Shown here piece by piece: positions 37,701-51,300 of a DNA stretch of 64,000 nucleotides. The stretch is taken from positions 631,768 through 695,767 of the forward strand of contig VZRR01002190.1 in assembly GCA_013398015.1 (NCBI GenBank). Reading direction: 5' to 3'. The notes under the pieces are model-generated. The model saw nothing but the letters and a program-made list of their open reading frames with translations, was not told the DNA's origin and did no database searches. Within the stretch, counting starts at the first letter, position 1; every line of letters begins with the position of its first letter. Both the position numbers and the translations under genes were made by a program. This stretch comes from Oreocharis arfaki (lineage: Eukaryota > Chordata > Aves > Passeriformes > Paramythiidae).

Positions 37701-38550
37701 GTTTCTGCCTGGAGGTTTGTCCCTCTGCTCCTGTGCCCATAGCTTGAGAAGCTCATAATTGGCAGATCTGGGACACTAAATAATTCTTAGTGAAAGCCAG
37801 GAATCTTCTGAAACCAATAAACAAGACAAAAAAACCATCTCAGTCGGGGATGTGCGTATGTGTAATGAATGAAAAACAGTGGCAACATAAAACTGTGTGA
37901 AAATATTTTTTTCCAGGTCACTTTTACCATGGAACGTGTTTTGATTCCCTAAATTCACTTTGTTGATGTTATAAACCCACCCCTTTTCATTAGCAAATGC
38001 ATAGAGGGCTGCAGAACCACACTTCAAAAGGATGGTGCTGTGTTCTATTCCAGATTTTTTGAAATAGCATCCCTTGCTGTGCATTTACTCCTCTGTACAT
38101 TCAGCTAGTACTGCTTTTATAATGGAGAAGTGATTCAAGTATTTTCCGGTTCATTCTAACAAACTAACGCAGAGAGACTACAAATACAAGGTAACCAACA
38201 GTTTTAGAGAAGCAAAAAAACCTTACTGATTTGTGTTTAGTTAGCTGATTCCTGGAGAAGAGAGAAACCTTTCGAACCTACAAACAAATGAGGCCATCTG
38301 AAAAGTATGAAGGAAAGGATAAGACTTAAAAGCTAATGTATTTAAAAGACCCAAATAAACTAACCAAAAATTATAATCAATGCCATCTCCACAACCCATA
38401 AAACTGGTGCCTTTCTGGTACAGCTTCGGAAATCAATTTTGTTATCAAAATACAGTTAACAAATCTATATAACACACACACAAAAGGAAGTCTAGAGTTC
38501 AACAATCATCTCTGTCTTACCCTAGTTATTTATTAAAGCTGATGGCAGCA

Positions 38551-38571
38551 GGGGGTGGGGGTGGGGGGTGG
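38551..38571. repeat. G-rich tract, possible G-quadruplex
   Basis: The plus strand reads five G, T, five G, T, six G, T, GG within 21 bp. Three runs of at least five G plus a GG run could support a two-tetrad quadruplex, or a three-tetrad one with a bulge. On the CARMIL1 transcript this would be a C-rich tract. Confidence 0.8.
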
Positions 38572-39284
38572 TAATAGCTATACACAATTTGGGACACTAA
38601 AGAGGGAGACAGCAAGCTTTATAACAGTCACACAAATACATGGTGCCTTTTTTCCTAACTACATATTCACGCAGAAATATTTGAGGATGATCCACCATTA
38701 GAAGCAGAATCTACCTCCTCTTTCTTCCTCTTTTATGCATACAAACAGCTCTCTTCCAAGATCCAACTACATCCACTAAACCTTTGATAAGCAGCAGGAA
38801 ATCTAACTCATTCCATCCAAGATGAAAAATCTCCGAATTAAAATAAAGGGAACTAAATGAATACCCTGGAATAATACATAAAACTGCTTGCAAAGCAAGG
38901 AGCACTGCATCCGACTTGGCACTCCACATTCTAGGTCACACTGGCACAAAGCAGGCAAGAAAGTGAGGGAAATCAATTAGAAGTGAAAAGCCTCCATGCA
39001 CGCGCCAAAACGCCGTCTCAGGATGCAGCTGTGTACCACATCTAATCCAGCGTAACTCGGCTAACCCAGAGAGGCTGAGCCTGCTCTCCCCCAGTTCCAT
39101 CACGCTGCAGGGCACTTGCAAAGCCACAGAGCTGCTCAGGCAGCTCAGCCAGGCAGAGGGGCTCCCACCACACACCGAATCGGTTCTCCAGCACCTGATG
39201 TAGGTGTCTATTGCCATCTCTATGCCACCAACCCAACAGGGTTGCACATAACCTGTGCAAAAGAGGCAGGTGGCAAACAGAAAT

Positions 39285-39415
39285 GGGAGGGGAGGGGAGG
39301 GNNNNNNNNNNNNNNNNNNNNNNNNNNNNNNNNNNNNNNNNNNNNNNNNNNNNNNNNNNNNNNNNNNNNNNNNNNNNNNNGTGGAGAGGAGAGGAGAGGA
39401 GAGGAGAGGAGAGGA
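39285..39415. repeat. GGGGA/GGAGA purine repeat interrupted by assembly gap
   Basis: Left of the gap, 39285-39301 reads GGGAGGGGAGGGGAGGG, a perfect four-run G-quadruplex motif. Right of it, 39383-39415 is a run of GGAGA units. The two sides have slightly different units, so the hidden part includes a transition in repeat sequence. Any open frame drawn through here is an artefact of the Ns. Confidence 0.9.
39302..39380. other. Assembly gap (79 N)
   Basis: Seventy-nine ambiguous bases lie inside a purine-rich tandem repeat. The real length may differ, since repeats of this kind are commonly collapsed or unreadable. Confidence 0.98.
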
Positions 39416-42400
39416 CCTAGCCTAACTTCTCTTTAAAAAGGACCAGCCATATCATTACTTCAGGAAAGAGCAGAATAGGAAGGGCAATGCAATTAAGCAC
39501 GTAGTGATGCACCACAGCTGGATGACTTTGAGTCATCCTGTTGTCCAGGAATACAGAACCAGCCCTGGCAGCCCTTTGCTCAGGTAATCAGAGCCTGGCA
39601 GTTCACTCCCAGCATCCGACACAGACAACTCATTTGGAGATGCATCTGCTAATAAATCTGGCAAAACCGCTCCCTGTTGAGAGGACAGCACAGGCATGGT
39701 GGATGCCCCTGAAGGAAAAACAAACTCTGGATGCCAGTGGGGCAGATCACTGGAGCACTTAAGTAGCACAGTAACAAGCCCACACGAGTGTTTATGTATT
39801 TGTTCAACCCCTATACTGGAACAATCAGCGCCATTTGGGCTGATTAACTGTAAACAAATAAAAACCCACTGCTTCCTACAATGGATGAAAAACAAAAATG
39901 CTACATGAACTCGCACTCAACTCTTCAGAAGGACCAGAAACAGCTCTCCTGACGCTACGATAGCTTCCTTTAATAGCTGTAACCTCTCACCCTTATTAAT
40001 CAGGGACCTGGTTCAAAGCATCCACAGCACGAGCTCCAAATTTCAGTTTAAGAGTTAACTTGCACAAAGAAGCCAATACGTGTTCTGTCAGTCCTTGCTC
40101 ACTCTGGGGAGAAAGGAAGCAACTCAGACATGTTGCATAACTGCTCATTGGCACCGTCAAAGAGCTCGAACAGTAATTGGAAAACTAATATCACTGCTTG
40201 AAATAGGTGCAAAAATGCACAGTGCAAAGCCCATTAAGAGGATAGATGAGGAGACAGACATTCAACTCCTCTCACTGTCAGGGCTTCTTCAGAATAATTT
40301 AATGCAGGATCCAAAGAAAATGTCCTCCCACGTGTATTGATGCTAATTCACAGAATTAAAAAGCAAACCTAAGAATGCTGAAGCAAAGAAATGAGTTCAC
40401 TGTAAAATCAGCTTCCACACTGGGCAAATTAACTTGGTACCAAGCTTCACTCATATGGCCTAACATACACAAAGTATGTCATTTTGGTCAAGTGGTCTGT
40501 AATTCTGGCACTCCTGCTACCCACAGATACACAGGTGGTTTCCAAACAGCTCTTTCAGCTTCCATTTAGCTATTGCATCAGCCAAGACAAGCGCATTTGT
40601 ACTCAAGACAGTTTTCTAAAAGGTTCATGCTGCTTTTTTAAAAACATAAACCATAATCAAAAAACAAATGTATGCTTGAATATGCTCACACAAAGTCTGT
40701 TTTGCTTGCAAATTAAAAAGCAGAGGTCACCTATGTGGTCAACTTCACAGCACCATGGAAGAAGACATTGTGCCTGCTTGGAGTGAAAGAGGAAAAAGCC
40801 TCTATCTGATACTAAGAAATTTATAAATCGGCTATTCAGCTGGTTAAATAGAAAGGGAAAAACACGAAAACATAAGACCTGATAGTTCTCTTACTCCTAA
40901 AGTCATCAGCAATTAAATAGAGGAAACAAAATAAACAGATTGGGTTTTTCAGATTGGGTGTTGTCTCTATCGATCCCCCCTTCTCATACATGCATACAGA
41001 TATACAGTGGAGGGAGAAAATACACAGGAAGAATATACAGATTTCTTTTCACAGGATTTCTTTGCTACTGAAGAGTAGAAGACCCTGTCAAGAATTTCTT
41101 ACAATTTTCTTCGCATTACTGCAAGAAGCAATCCATTTGTCATGTACACTTAGCAACCCCTTGCAGATTACTAAAATAAAATTGTAGTAAAGGTTCTTTC
41201 AGTGAAAGATAACACGCTTGGCTGCATAAAATCTTAAACAGTATGTAATAGAGTATGTTAGGTTAGTCACAGTATTAAACAGTGCTGTAACTATATTTAT
41301 GTTTGCTTTCCAATGAGAACAACATGACAACATACAGCATCTGCCCCAGAAATGTACACAGAAATGACATTTCATTTTATAAAAGAATCTTCTCTTTCAA
41401 GGTACTAAATAAACAAAAGACACCTGAAAAAAAAATTGAGTCTCATCTTCAGAAAAATGCTCTAATAAATTATAACCTAAAATTAGACATTTCAAATGAC
41501 AACATTTGCCAGGGTCTCCTTTTTATATATTCACACAGCACCATGATTTCAATAAAAACAGCAAAGGTGGCCACAGAGTCATTGTTTGGAGTCTGCACGC
41601 TTGGGTTGCACTCCAGCCCTTGCCAGAGCACCTCTCTGAGATCCCAATCTTATCGGTGGGTCCTTGTTTGCTCCTGCTCAGACCTCATCCCAGCCTGGGG
41701 TGCCTGCAGCTCCCTGGCCCTCTCACAGGATTCCGTACCCCGAGTCGTCTCCCTCCTGAAAGGTTATGGCCATGCTAAATGAGTAGCTAAGCAGCTTTCT
41801 CCAACCAATAACCAATCCTATCAGTAGAAAAACAAAATAGAGGAGTACAGGTTCGAAACAACAAATGCATATCCCAAACCCAGCTTACCTAAGTGACTCT
41901 CAAACTCCTGTAATGGAGACCTGAGAGAAACCCTACCTTCTTCGTACTCTCTCGACAACTTTTCCAAAACAAGGGCCCAATCTCTGTCAGAAAGGATTTT
42001 TTTAACTGCTCATAACCCTTTGGCTCACTGATCCACACAACTGCCAGACAAAACATGTTTTGTAACTTGGCTGGAGCTCTGAGCAGACTTTTAACAGCTA
42101 AAAGCTCAGGAATTGTCTATTAACCAGCCTTGAGAGGCCTCAAGAAAGTGTTTTATTTCAGGCTATTGTTTTGCTACCAGCTTTTTCAGCAGCCTGTTGT
42201 TACCACAGCACATTCACAGCGTAACACCTCAATAGGTAACTGAATGGCACAATACAAGGTAAGCAAACCCCCCTGCCGAACGAATAGGGCATTTTCTTAC
42301 TTACAGAGCAGTTGTCCATCAACACATGCACTTAAAGACCCAGCTCCAGAGTCTGCAATCATCAGAGAGCAGCCTTGTGGAAATACACCGGAAATATACA

Positions 42401-45400
42401 AATACCCTACCCACCGTTGCCCTGAACAACTGTGGATAAATAATATGAATGGTAATATACCTGATGAAGAGCAAAGATGGAAAACTGCACAGTTTTCATG
42501 GTTGGTGAATGAGATAAGCCACAGCCCAAGGCAACAGCCTCTACAAAATGAGTGCATTTCCAGCTTATTTTAATTACCTAGATTTTTTTCCTGAGAGAGA
42601 TAAACCACATACTTGCTGTGTTATCTAGGATGCTAAGCATACATGAAACAAACACGGCAGACAATTCTATTACTATTCATTCCTGTAAAGGAGTTAGACA
42701 TTCAGTAGTAAGCATCCACCCAGGTAAACGAAATAGTTAAGGAAGAAGTTCAGGAATTAATTCTACTCTGCTCTCTAGGCAGCTGTCAGACTGCAATGAT
42801 GAGCAATTTATCTTCCATCTACAACACTATCAGCAGACAAGCAGAGTCACTGGGGAAGCCAGCTGCAGTCCACACCCTTCACAATACAAAATCCATGCCT
42901 CTGAGGAAGGAGACACCAGAGAACTTAGTCGTTTGCCCAGGTGCCCTATGAACTGTAAAATACTTGCACTTCTGTGCTTTTCCTTGTCCGGTGCCTGCTG
43001 CCTGAGCAAAGAAGAGGTGCCCCTGAGGGAGCAGTTCCAGAGAAATGCCAACCATCCGCTACGCTCTTCTACCCCTGACTTGGAATCAGCTGTGCAAATC
43101 CCCACACCTTTGCATCTCGATGTTACAACAACCTAAGAAACCCCACACATGGTAGCACAGGAGACTAAAATCCCCCACTTACCTCTGGTCTTGAGGGTGC
43201 CACAGAGGCAGTCACACATGTGCAGCCAGAATACTTATCCCAGAGCATAAAATTCCCTCCCACACAGGAAGAAACAACTTCAGACCTGCAGGCAGGCAGC
43301 TTGAATCGATGGCTGCTGCTGCCAACTATGTGCAGGCACAAGTGTTTCACCTGGAAGAGCAGGTGAGAACCAGATTTCTCTTCCAGATCCACAGCTATTG
43401 TACTACAGGAAGTGCTGACACCCCCTTCCTTCCCAGCAGAGGTTTTGCAAAACACCTGTAATTTCATGAGGCTGAGCTTTTATCAGGTGAGCTTGCAGTG
43501 ATGGCAAGGTGCTTTTATTTTACCTTAAATGCAATGAGAGGTCAGAAACCACACGGACACACCTTGATGGCACAGATGCTGAACTAGTGTGATGGAGAGG
43601 CTGGACACCCCACCCGACCGTAGGACGCAGCACTGGTGACCTGGCTGAGCAGTCAGGTGGAAGTAACAGTGGCCTGCACATTTTGCAAGTCCTGGTAGGT
43701 GTGTGAGGAACAGAAGAGCATGCTGAACCAGGCCAGGCCTTATCAGCTCATTGCACAATCCCATGACTTACCTACAATGAGATCAAAACCATCAACAGTC
43801 TTACCTGTCTGTAACCAGTATCAAACCATGGAAACTCACAGTTCTGTGCCACCAATGAGTTCAGAGGAGGTCAAACACACCAGCAAAATAAACTTTATGA
43901 ACCACTTAGTCATCTTTCATGAGTAAATCCACGACATCAAACCAGAGTCCCACAGATAGCTAGAAGTGCATGAACTCCATCGTCCACAAAACCACTGTTA
44001 CCCAATTTACATTTAGGAGCACTACTGACTACTGCTTAGAAGCACTACTGCTTTTCAGCCATGATTCACTGCCCAAAACATGAAATAAATTGCTTAGCAC
44101 CCTTAGGAAGAACAAAACACTTCTAGCTGGGAGCCATGAGTCATGCATTTGAAGTTTTGTCTGACTTGAGGTATCTACTAAAACTGAAAACTTCAGGAAT
44201 GGGCTTGTTTCAAAGTCATTTGCTTCGGGTCGTGTAAGTATTAACTTCCCAATTTTCATCAGCAACAATTAAATTTGCTAAGCAAAGACATTAAATAATG
44301 TGCCTCTATGAACTATCAAATGTTATCATCAGAATAGGTCATCTCTGCTTTTTGCCACTGTGCACTACAAAATACAAAATTTACTTCAAAACCTTGAGAA
44401 CGTTCAGAAAAAGTCACCTCTTAACAGTGTGGCACTAAAATCTCCTTTCTACAAAGATAAGTATTACAGGCAGCACCACCTCTCCTTTCTGGATGTGCTT
44501 CCGATGTTCTTATATCAAATACACACTTCAACATTTTCAAACATTTGTTTTTGCTGAACTGTCATGATTTCTCTCTCAATTCTATGGGGGAACTTTCAAA
44601 CAGCAATTGAGATTGGCGATACCAAACGTGATCAGGGGTGTCACTTAAAAAAAAAAAAACCAACCCAAACAAACCAAAAAATAAAATAACAAAGCAGTTA
44701 TTTTCTACTTGACATATTTTTTGCCCTTGATTAGACTCTACCTCATATTAGCGGTACTGCTGTCCATTCTTATTACCTCTCAGCTAAAAAAAAAAAAAAT
44801 GCTTTTTTTAATAAACACATTACACTGAAAACTCATTAAAGTCATTAATGATTGTAGGTGTTTCCACTTAAAAGTAATTCCGTGCTGATTCCTACAGTCA
44901 GTTCTCTCTCCACAAACCTAACTTATCATAAAGACAGAACCATTAACAAACAGGTGTTGAAAAGAACTAGCCCGTGATTTTACACAGGCCTTTCTCCTTC
45001 TGAGCCCAAACGGGCTCTTGCCCACTCCGGGAAACCCCTTTTTACAATGGAAACGTCACATTGGTGCAGCATGAGACCTTGCTGACTTCCAAGTTTATAG
45101 ATGCCATTACCAATACCAGTATTTCCCTTCCTTGCCATGCTCCAGAGAAGTGGCTTTGGTTACCAACACAGTGCACAGCTGGAGGAGCTGAGTTCCCTTC
45201 CCTATGGCACTAAGCAGCAAGCAGGACAAGAAAGCCAACAGAAGGACTGCAGAGGAAGAGCTGCACCACGTACTGTAAGATGGAAGAAGACAGGAGAAAG
45301 GGAAGAGCACAAATTAACCCAAGTAACATTGAAAAAAGAACTGCCAACCAAACCAAATGCAAACACTAATTGAATTTTGCTCTGTAACTCATGGAAAGCG

Positions 45401-48134
45401 GTTGTGGATTACAAGACAAAACCATCTTTCAGATAGAGACCTGCCACCAGCTGTTTTATATGCTCAGACTCTGCCCACAAAGCAGTTTTAGCTGTGTGTA
45501 GCCAAGTAGCAGCATCTCCCATTTCTAGATATATGCACACATGCTTTCCAATTCTTATCTTCAGTCAGCAAGCCCCACTGGCCTTCCTCCAGCAAACCTG
45601 TAGCCACCACGAACCTGGCTTATCGAGGATTTTTTTTTAATTGTGAACACATTTAAGTTAGGAAGAAAAACATTTCGTTCCATCAGTGTTGAAAAAATCT
45701 GCATGTGTGGAAAAGCAACAGCTGCAGGTACGAAGCTGAACAAAACCAGCCTGCAATGCTCTTCAAAACAACTCCCTATCTCATGCTAAGCAAGCAGGGC
45801 AGACATAACTGACACTGTGAAAACAAACCATTATTTTTGTGAATGATCCACCTGCAACAGCTTAACCAGATTCAGTAACTGTTTAGCCAGAAATCTGGTC
45901 AGTTTTCTGCAGTTCCTTTCCCAGAGACAATTACTCGGGAACATGCACACACACACGCTTGTGCACACACAGTTACTCTCAAATGCTGTCCCTCCATAGC
46001 AGAGCACAGGCCCTCCTTAATTGCATCCTCCACACAAACCACACTCTATTCTCCCTCTCTGGCTCCCATCAATGACTGCACTTAATTAGCCCTGTTTACC
46101 AAGACGCAAGTTCAAGCGCGTATCAGACCAGGCTGCACGAGCTTCCTAAACTGCTGGGAGAGGTGGGGAGCCAGTGTACAAAGGTCCCATGTAACAACCT
46201 GTTCTGTCTCAGAGCACACGGAGAACAAAGCAACTCCCTTCAAGTATACTCCAAATGGAGATAGCCAAAATACACTCCTTTTTGTCATTTTGACTGGGAT
46301 TAAAATGTACCTTTATGTCTTCTGGACAAATAAATGTGAATACAGTGCTTTGAATTATAGCAAACAGGATCAAAAAGATACACTGTAAGACACCCTGTGT
46401 GCTGTCGTGTAAGTATGAAACAGCAAAACCAAAGAAGCTTCATATTTTCATAACCAGGTGAAAACAAGCACAGAGCTCATATTGCAGAACAAACATCAAG
46501 TTAGATCTTGTACAAAGCCTCACCTTTCACTATCTGTGCTCTATTCTCATCTTCCTAGTCTTGGAATTTGTCATCAAAAAAGCACCACTATGAATCACTT
46601 CACTTACTCAAAGCAGTGAAACCTCTGATGGCTGCATATGCCCTAGCACAGCTCTTGCTTTCCAGGAAGTAAGGTACACTCAAGAAGGCGAACGAAGCCT
46701 TCCCAGAGGCTTTCAAGTGAGCCGTATCTTTTTCCACAGAACACCACCTCTCTCAGGAGGAAGGGCTGCCCAAGCAGCTGAGTGCTTCTCGCTGTAGTAC
46801 GCACACAGGGCCTGACAAGGACCTGCTGATGCTGCATGAAAGCATTCGGAAGCTGAACTCTCCTCACGCTCACCTGCAACCCAGCAGATTTACCTGCTGT
46901 CAGCAGCACCAGCGTGATTTTTTCTAATATATAAAGAGAACTTGACACCTGGCTCCACAAGACTCTAGTTTGGGTAATGCCACTGCAAAAAGTAAGGCAT
47001 ACTGTCAATATGCTAAAGCTGTTAGCCAGTTCATAATGAACAGGGCAGCGTGGTGCTGAACATCTTAGCCATTCACACTCTGCAGATGTAGCTTGGGCAC
47101 ACCACCACAAAAAGCAGCACCTACTATCAATGGTAACAACCCTAACTATTTTGCAGTTGGGGAAAACAGCACTATTTTGGCAGGGGATCTTAGCCATCCT
47201 TGGTGTGGAATGCTGTCCAGGTGTGCCAGTGCTCAGCAGGAGGCAAAATCCAGTAACATTCACTTAACCTGAGTTCCGCCAGAACAGCTGAAGCAGTTAT
47301 TCCCTCCCACAGATCACACCTGCAGAGGAGTTATGCTGGCAGGTTGGGAAGTGAGCAGCTGAGGAAGAAAGAGAGAGAAGGCTGAGCGATAGAACTTCTT
47401 GGCTGGGGCTTGTAGCCGGAATTGCAAGCTGGACTACAGCAGGGGTGCTGAAGCACTTCACACTGCACATGGAAGCATGCAGGCTTCTGTCTCCACAGAA
47501 AAATTCCTACAGAAGGAACATACTGTGAACAGATATGGCATTTCATTCTGCAACACATGTACAGAAGGTCTCCATCATCCTAAAAAAGAAAGTGGAAATA
47601 CCAACATCTAAGAGCAAAGTGAGGTAGGAGAACAATCCAATACAAACAACTAGAATGAAAAAAATATTAATTCTACAGCCAGGCTATAGGTCTTAAAGAA
47701 AGGAAGTACAAATCATATTTTGTTTTTATACTTACGCACTAAAAAAACTTGGATAACTACAGTTCAGATAAGCAGGTTTCCAAATTAAATTTAAGGCAGA
47801 AAATGTGTGACATGCAAGGCCCAGAACATCATGGCCTCTCCTCTACATCCTCTTTTTGCACTAGCCCCGTCCTATTTAACATCTTCTCTGTACTATGCAC
47901 AGCAAGTAAAGAAACCCACAAACCCGCTGTCCCTCATCTCTGAGAATACTTCTATGTAAACCAAAATTTTTGCATCAAGTTCGTTAGTGTACCAGTGTGG
48001 ATGCTGAAAAGCTGCTGGCAGAGAAAAATCCACCATTTTGCAAGTATTCTGTTAAGTCCTTGGTTTCAACATACCAAGCAAGATGCTTTTCTAAACACCT
48101 TGCAAGTGTGTCTTGTTAGGAGTCAAACAGGTGG

Positions 48135-48322
48135 TGTGGGGTCTGGCCAATCACTTGGAGAGGTGGTTGGACCAGGGACCAATGATCCCTGCCATAGACC
48201 AATGCAAGGATTATATAAGCCCTGCCTGTAATTAAATAAAGGGGGGTTTATCATTTCCCTCAACCAGAGCTCTGACTCGGACCTCCATTTTTTTCTGCGT
48301 CGCCTGTGCTTCAACTGCAACA
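48135..48322 (+). mobile_element. Compact solo LTR of an endogenous retrovirus (antisense to CARMIL1)
   Basis: The segment starts TGTGGGGTCTGGCCAATCAC and ends CTTCAACTGCAACA, that is TG...CA ends as in retroviral LTRs. It carries three CCAAT motifs (48147, 48179, 48199), a TTATATAAG box at 48211-48219, an AATAAA signal at 48235-48240, and a CT-rich tail with a CTCTGACTCGGACC block typical of avian R/U5. At 188 bp it is shorter than most avian LTRs, so the 5' limit may be truncated. No retroviral internal region lies on either side, so it is a solo LTR. No convincing target-site duplication was found. Confidence 0.75.
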
Positions 48323-51300
48323 TACCAGGCATACAGAAGTAAAACACCCACAATCAACCATAGTTCTTTTAAATGCATATTTTAAGTTTGACTAGATCAG
48401 ACCACACCACCGACAGCTATGTCTGCAGCGTACACTTCAAATGACAGAGAAAAATTGTCTCTGTTTTCACAGGGTGCGCAAATTTGCCACTTGCGATACT
48501 CACTGGGGTAAAGGACAAGAGGGTTTCTGGTGCCCAGGAACTGTCTTTTCAACTCAACATGCTTGGTCAAAATTCCGTTTCCTCAAGTGCCCTGAGCGTG
48601 AAAAGCTGGAAAGACCCCAGACACACATCCTCGCTTCTAACCACTCTAAATTTAGCACCTCAGTGAAGTTGCTATTCCCTCCTTCTCCCTTCCCCATGAT
48701 AAAGGCAGCACTGAAAAGGAACACACAAAAACCAACCAATCTGGCCCATGAAACATGAGCTACATTCAGAAGACAAAAATAGAAAGCTTTCATCTTTCAT
48801 TATCAGACACTCTACCGCACAGCACAGGAAGCTAAAGCTTGAGGCAACAGTAGGTTTCAAATACTCCTCAAAATGTGAGCAAGGCTTTCCTTTTCTGCTT
48901 TGTGAAAGGCTAAAAGAAGTTGGCTTGGCAATGACAAAAAGCATTAGAGTCCAACAAGCCTCTCCAACAGCAATCCAAGCAGGCAATAGCATCGTCCCCA
49001 CTTCATAAATTCTCCTGTTCAGGACAACCCTTGCCTTCTCACTTCTTCTGATTCTAAAACTCTACATTCTAAAATCTTGAAATAACTTTAGATCTTTAAA
49101 AGCTTAAGATTTTTTTTTGTAAAGTTTTTAAGATTTAGTCCTAGCCCCTAGAGGAATTCAGGAGAAAAAAGGAATAGAAAAATGCAATTTCTAGGGAGTT
49201 GACACTTCATGAACTCCAAAAATTGTACTTGCTTACAGCCCTCCAGCTTCCCTCTGTTAACAGCAGCCTGAATTTAGTGGGGTTTGTTTCTGATCCCTAG
49301 AGTTTGGCAACGGCAGATGGAAGGCAATGAAGGACCTGAGGAAAGGAGAAACACTGTACCACTCCTCTATCAGGATGTGTCAGGTTCTTCCAGAAGTCCC
49401 CTCAGCCTCCATCTTTACAGTCTCAACAACAGATTATGTAGCCATCTGTTGAGCTTCAGTTTTTTAAAATGTTTTTATTTTAAGAGAACTTGTCACCACA
49501 CAAAGTCACAACTCTTCCTCAAATACATTTTTTTGTGGTGGCTTGATCTTTTTATCTTATCTATGCTTACCAATCCTGTAATTCCCCAAGGAAGTCAGAA
49601 ACAAACTGGTTTCACTCACCTCACTAGTTGGGCAAATGCTGTTTATGAATCTGAATGGACTTTAACACACTGTGAACTAGAAACTATACAAGTCATTTAA
49701 ATTTGTCCGAGTTCATCAGTCCGGCTCCCTCCATCATTCACACCTAACCCATTCCTAGCCTTACTACACACATTCAGAGAACAGCTTTTGAGGTTTATCA
49801 TCTGCTGAGAAAAATCACATTTCATTACCCAGACAGGTGGCTTTGCCTCTTTTGTCCTTGCAAAATCCTGAGACATAGCAGATAAATTGCTGCCTGTTTT
49901 GGATTTTTTATTGAAAGAGTTCAGCACAGCAGCAGCCGAAGCAGAAGCACAACTTCCCTTCTGGGCAAAAGGACAAGGTGCCTGGCAGTGTTGCCTGTTG
50001 GATGGTACACCACTGAATGATGGAGTGAGCACTGGGAAGAGGAATTATTGCCACTCCTGCTTAGCCTGAAAGAGCACACAGAGCCAGGTAGAGGAGGAAC
50101 AGGAGAAATGTTCCATTACGGTGAGAAAAGAAATGAAGACACAGTTTTATGTTTTCCATGGCATTGCTATGCTTACTTTTAAACAATGAAATGAAATTTT
50201 CACTTAGGCATCCCACAACACTTGTGCAGAGCATCCAACATCAAGATGCCCTACAGGTGACTTTCAATAGTCTCAAAATTGAATTAACTTTCTTATTTTA
50301 CAGCATGGGAGATTCAAGATGCCTGTAAGGCAAAGAACATGAAAACAGCAGCAAAACTCAAAGAGCTTAATCCACTCAAAACTAGAAAAACCTCAGTAAT
50401 TGTCATCTGTGGATTCTTAAAGAACTGACAAATGAAAATGCAGGACTAGGTGCAAGGGCTTTAATAAAACTATCAAGTATAGGGTGATATATGATCTGAA
50501 AATATTCAATAAACACAGTAACTAAATTTGAAAAAATACAAGGCAGAGGAAGTGGCAAGCAAAGCCAAGTCATCTAGGCAACTACTGCTCACAAAAATCA
50601 CCTCAGTAGAAACACAGGGCAGTGGAACACATTGTAAAGGCAGCCATCATTAAAGAAAGTCTAAAGGAAAGCAGAATAAGACACAACATCAGTTTGCCAA
50701 CACCAATAAGAAAAATCACATCAACCCAACAGGACTTTATTTCTCAGTGTTGTAGCTCATTTTCTAGATGAGGGAAATATTAGCTTCAGGTGAAAGAAAT
50801 GTTAGCTTTAACACAGCTGAGCACCCTAAAACATGCACCAGTGTTGCCAAGGGTGCTGCAGGTCAAAATGAACCATTTTAATACGGGTAGGAAACTTGTT
50901 ATGAAAGACAAAATGAGGGTTATATAGAGACCAGACTATCACATGAATCGGTATTTCACCTAAGACATCGATACAAAAATCCTCAGCATTAAGTCTAAAG
51001 ACCTCACGAGTAAATGGTTGAGGGGAGAGGCAACTCCTTGTGTGACAGGGCACCAGAAAGAGTTCGGTGCATTGGCCTTCTGAGGGGACTGTAAATGTCC
51101 CTCTTACTGATTCAGTAAATCTTGAAAAAGACAAGAACTACTTAAATTTTCAATTATTTTAGCTGGGACTAGAACCAAGTATGGTTAAAGTACCAACAAC
51201 ATGTGCCAGAAATTGGAACGCTCCTCACCACCAGGAAAGAAAGACACTGCATAGGTACAGTAGAGGCAAGAACCTTACAGACGGGGTTTGGTTAACATAT

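Noticed and set aside
39116..39436. Open frames running through the N block
   Set aside because: They are open only because ambiguous codons contain no stops.
48067..48327. 10-bp direct repeat CAACATACCA at 48067-48076 and 48318-48327 as a target duplication of the compact LTR
   Set aside because: The right copy overlaps the LTR's own terminal AACA, and the left copy is not followed by a TG start; it does not fit an integration footprint.
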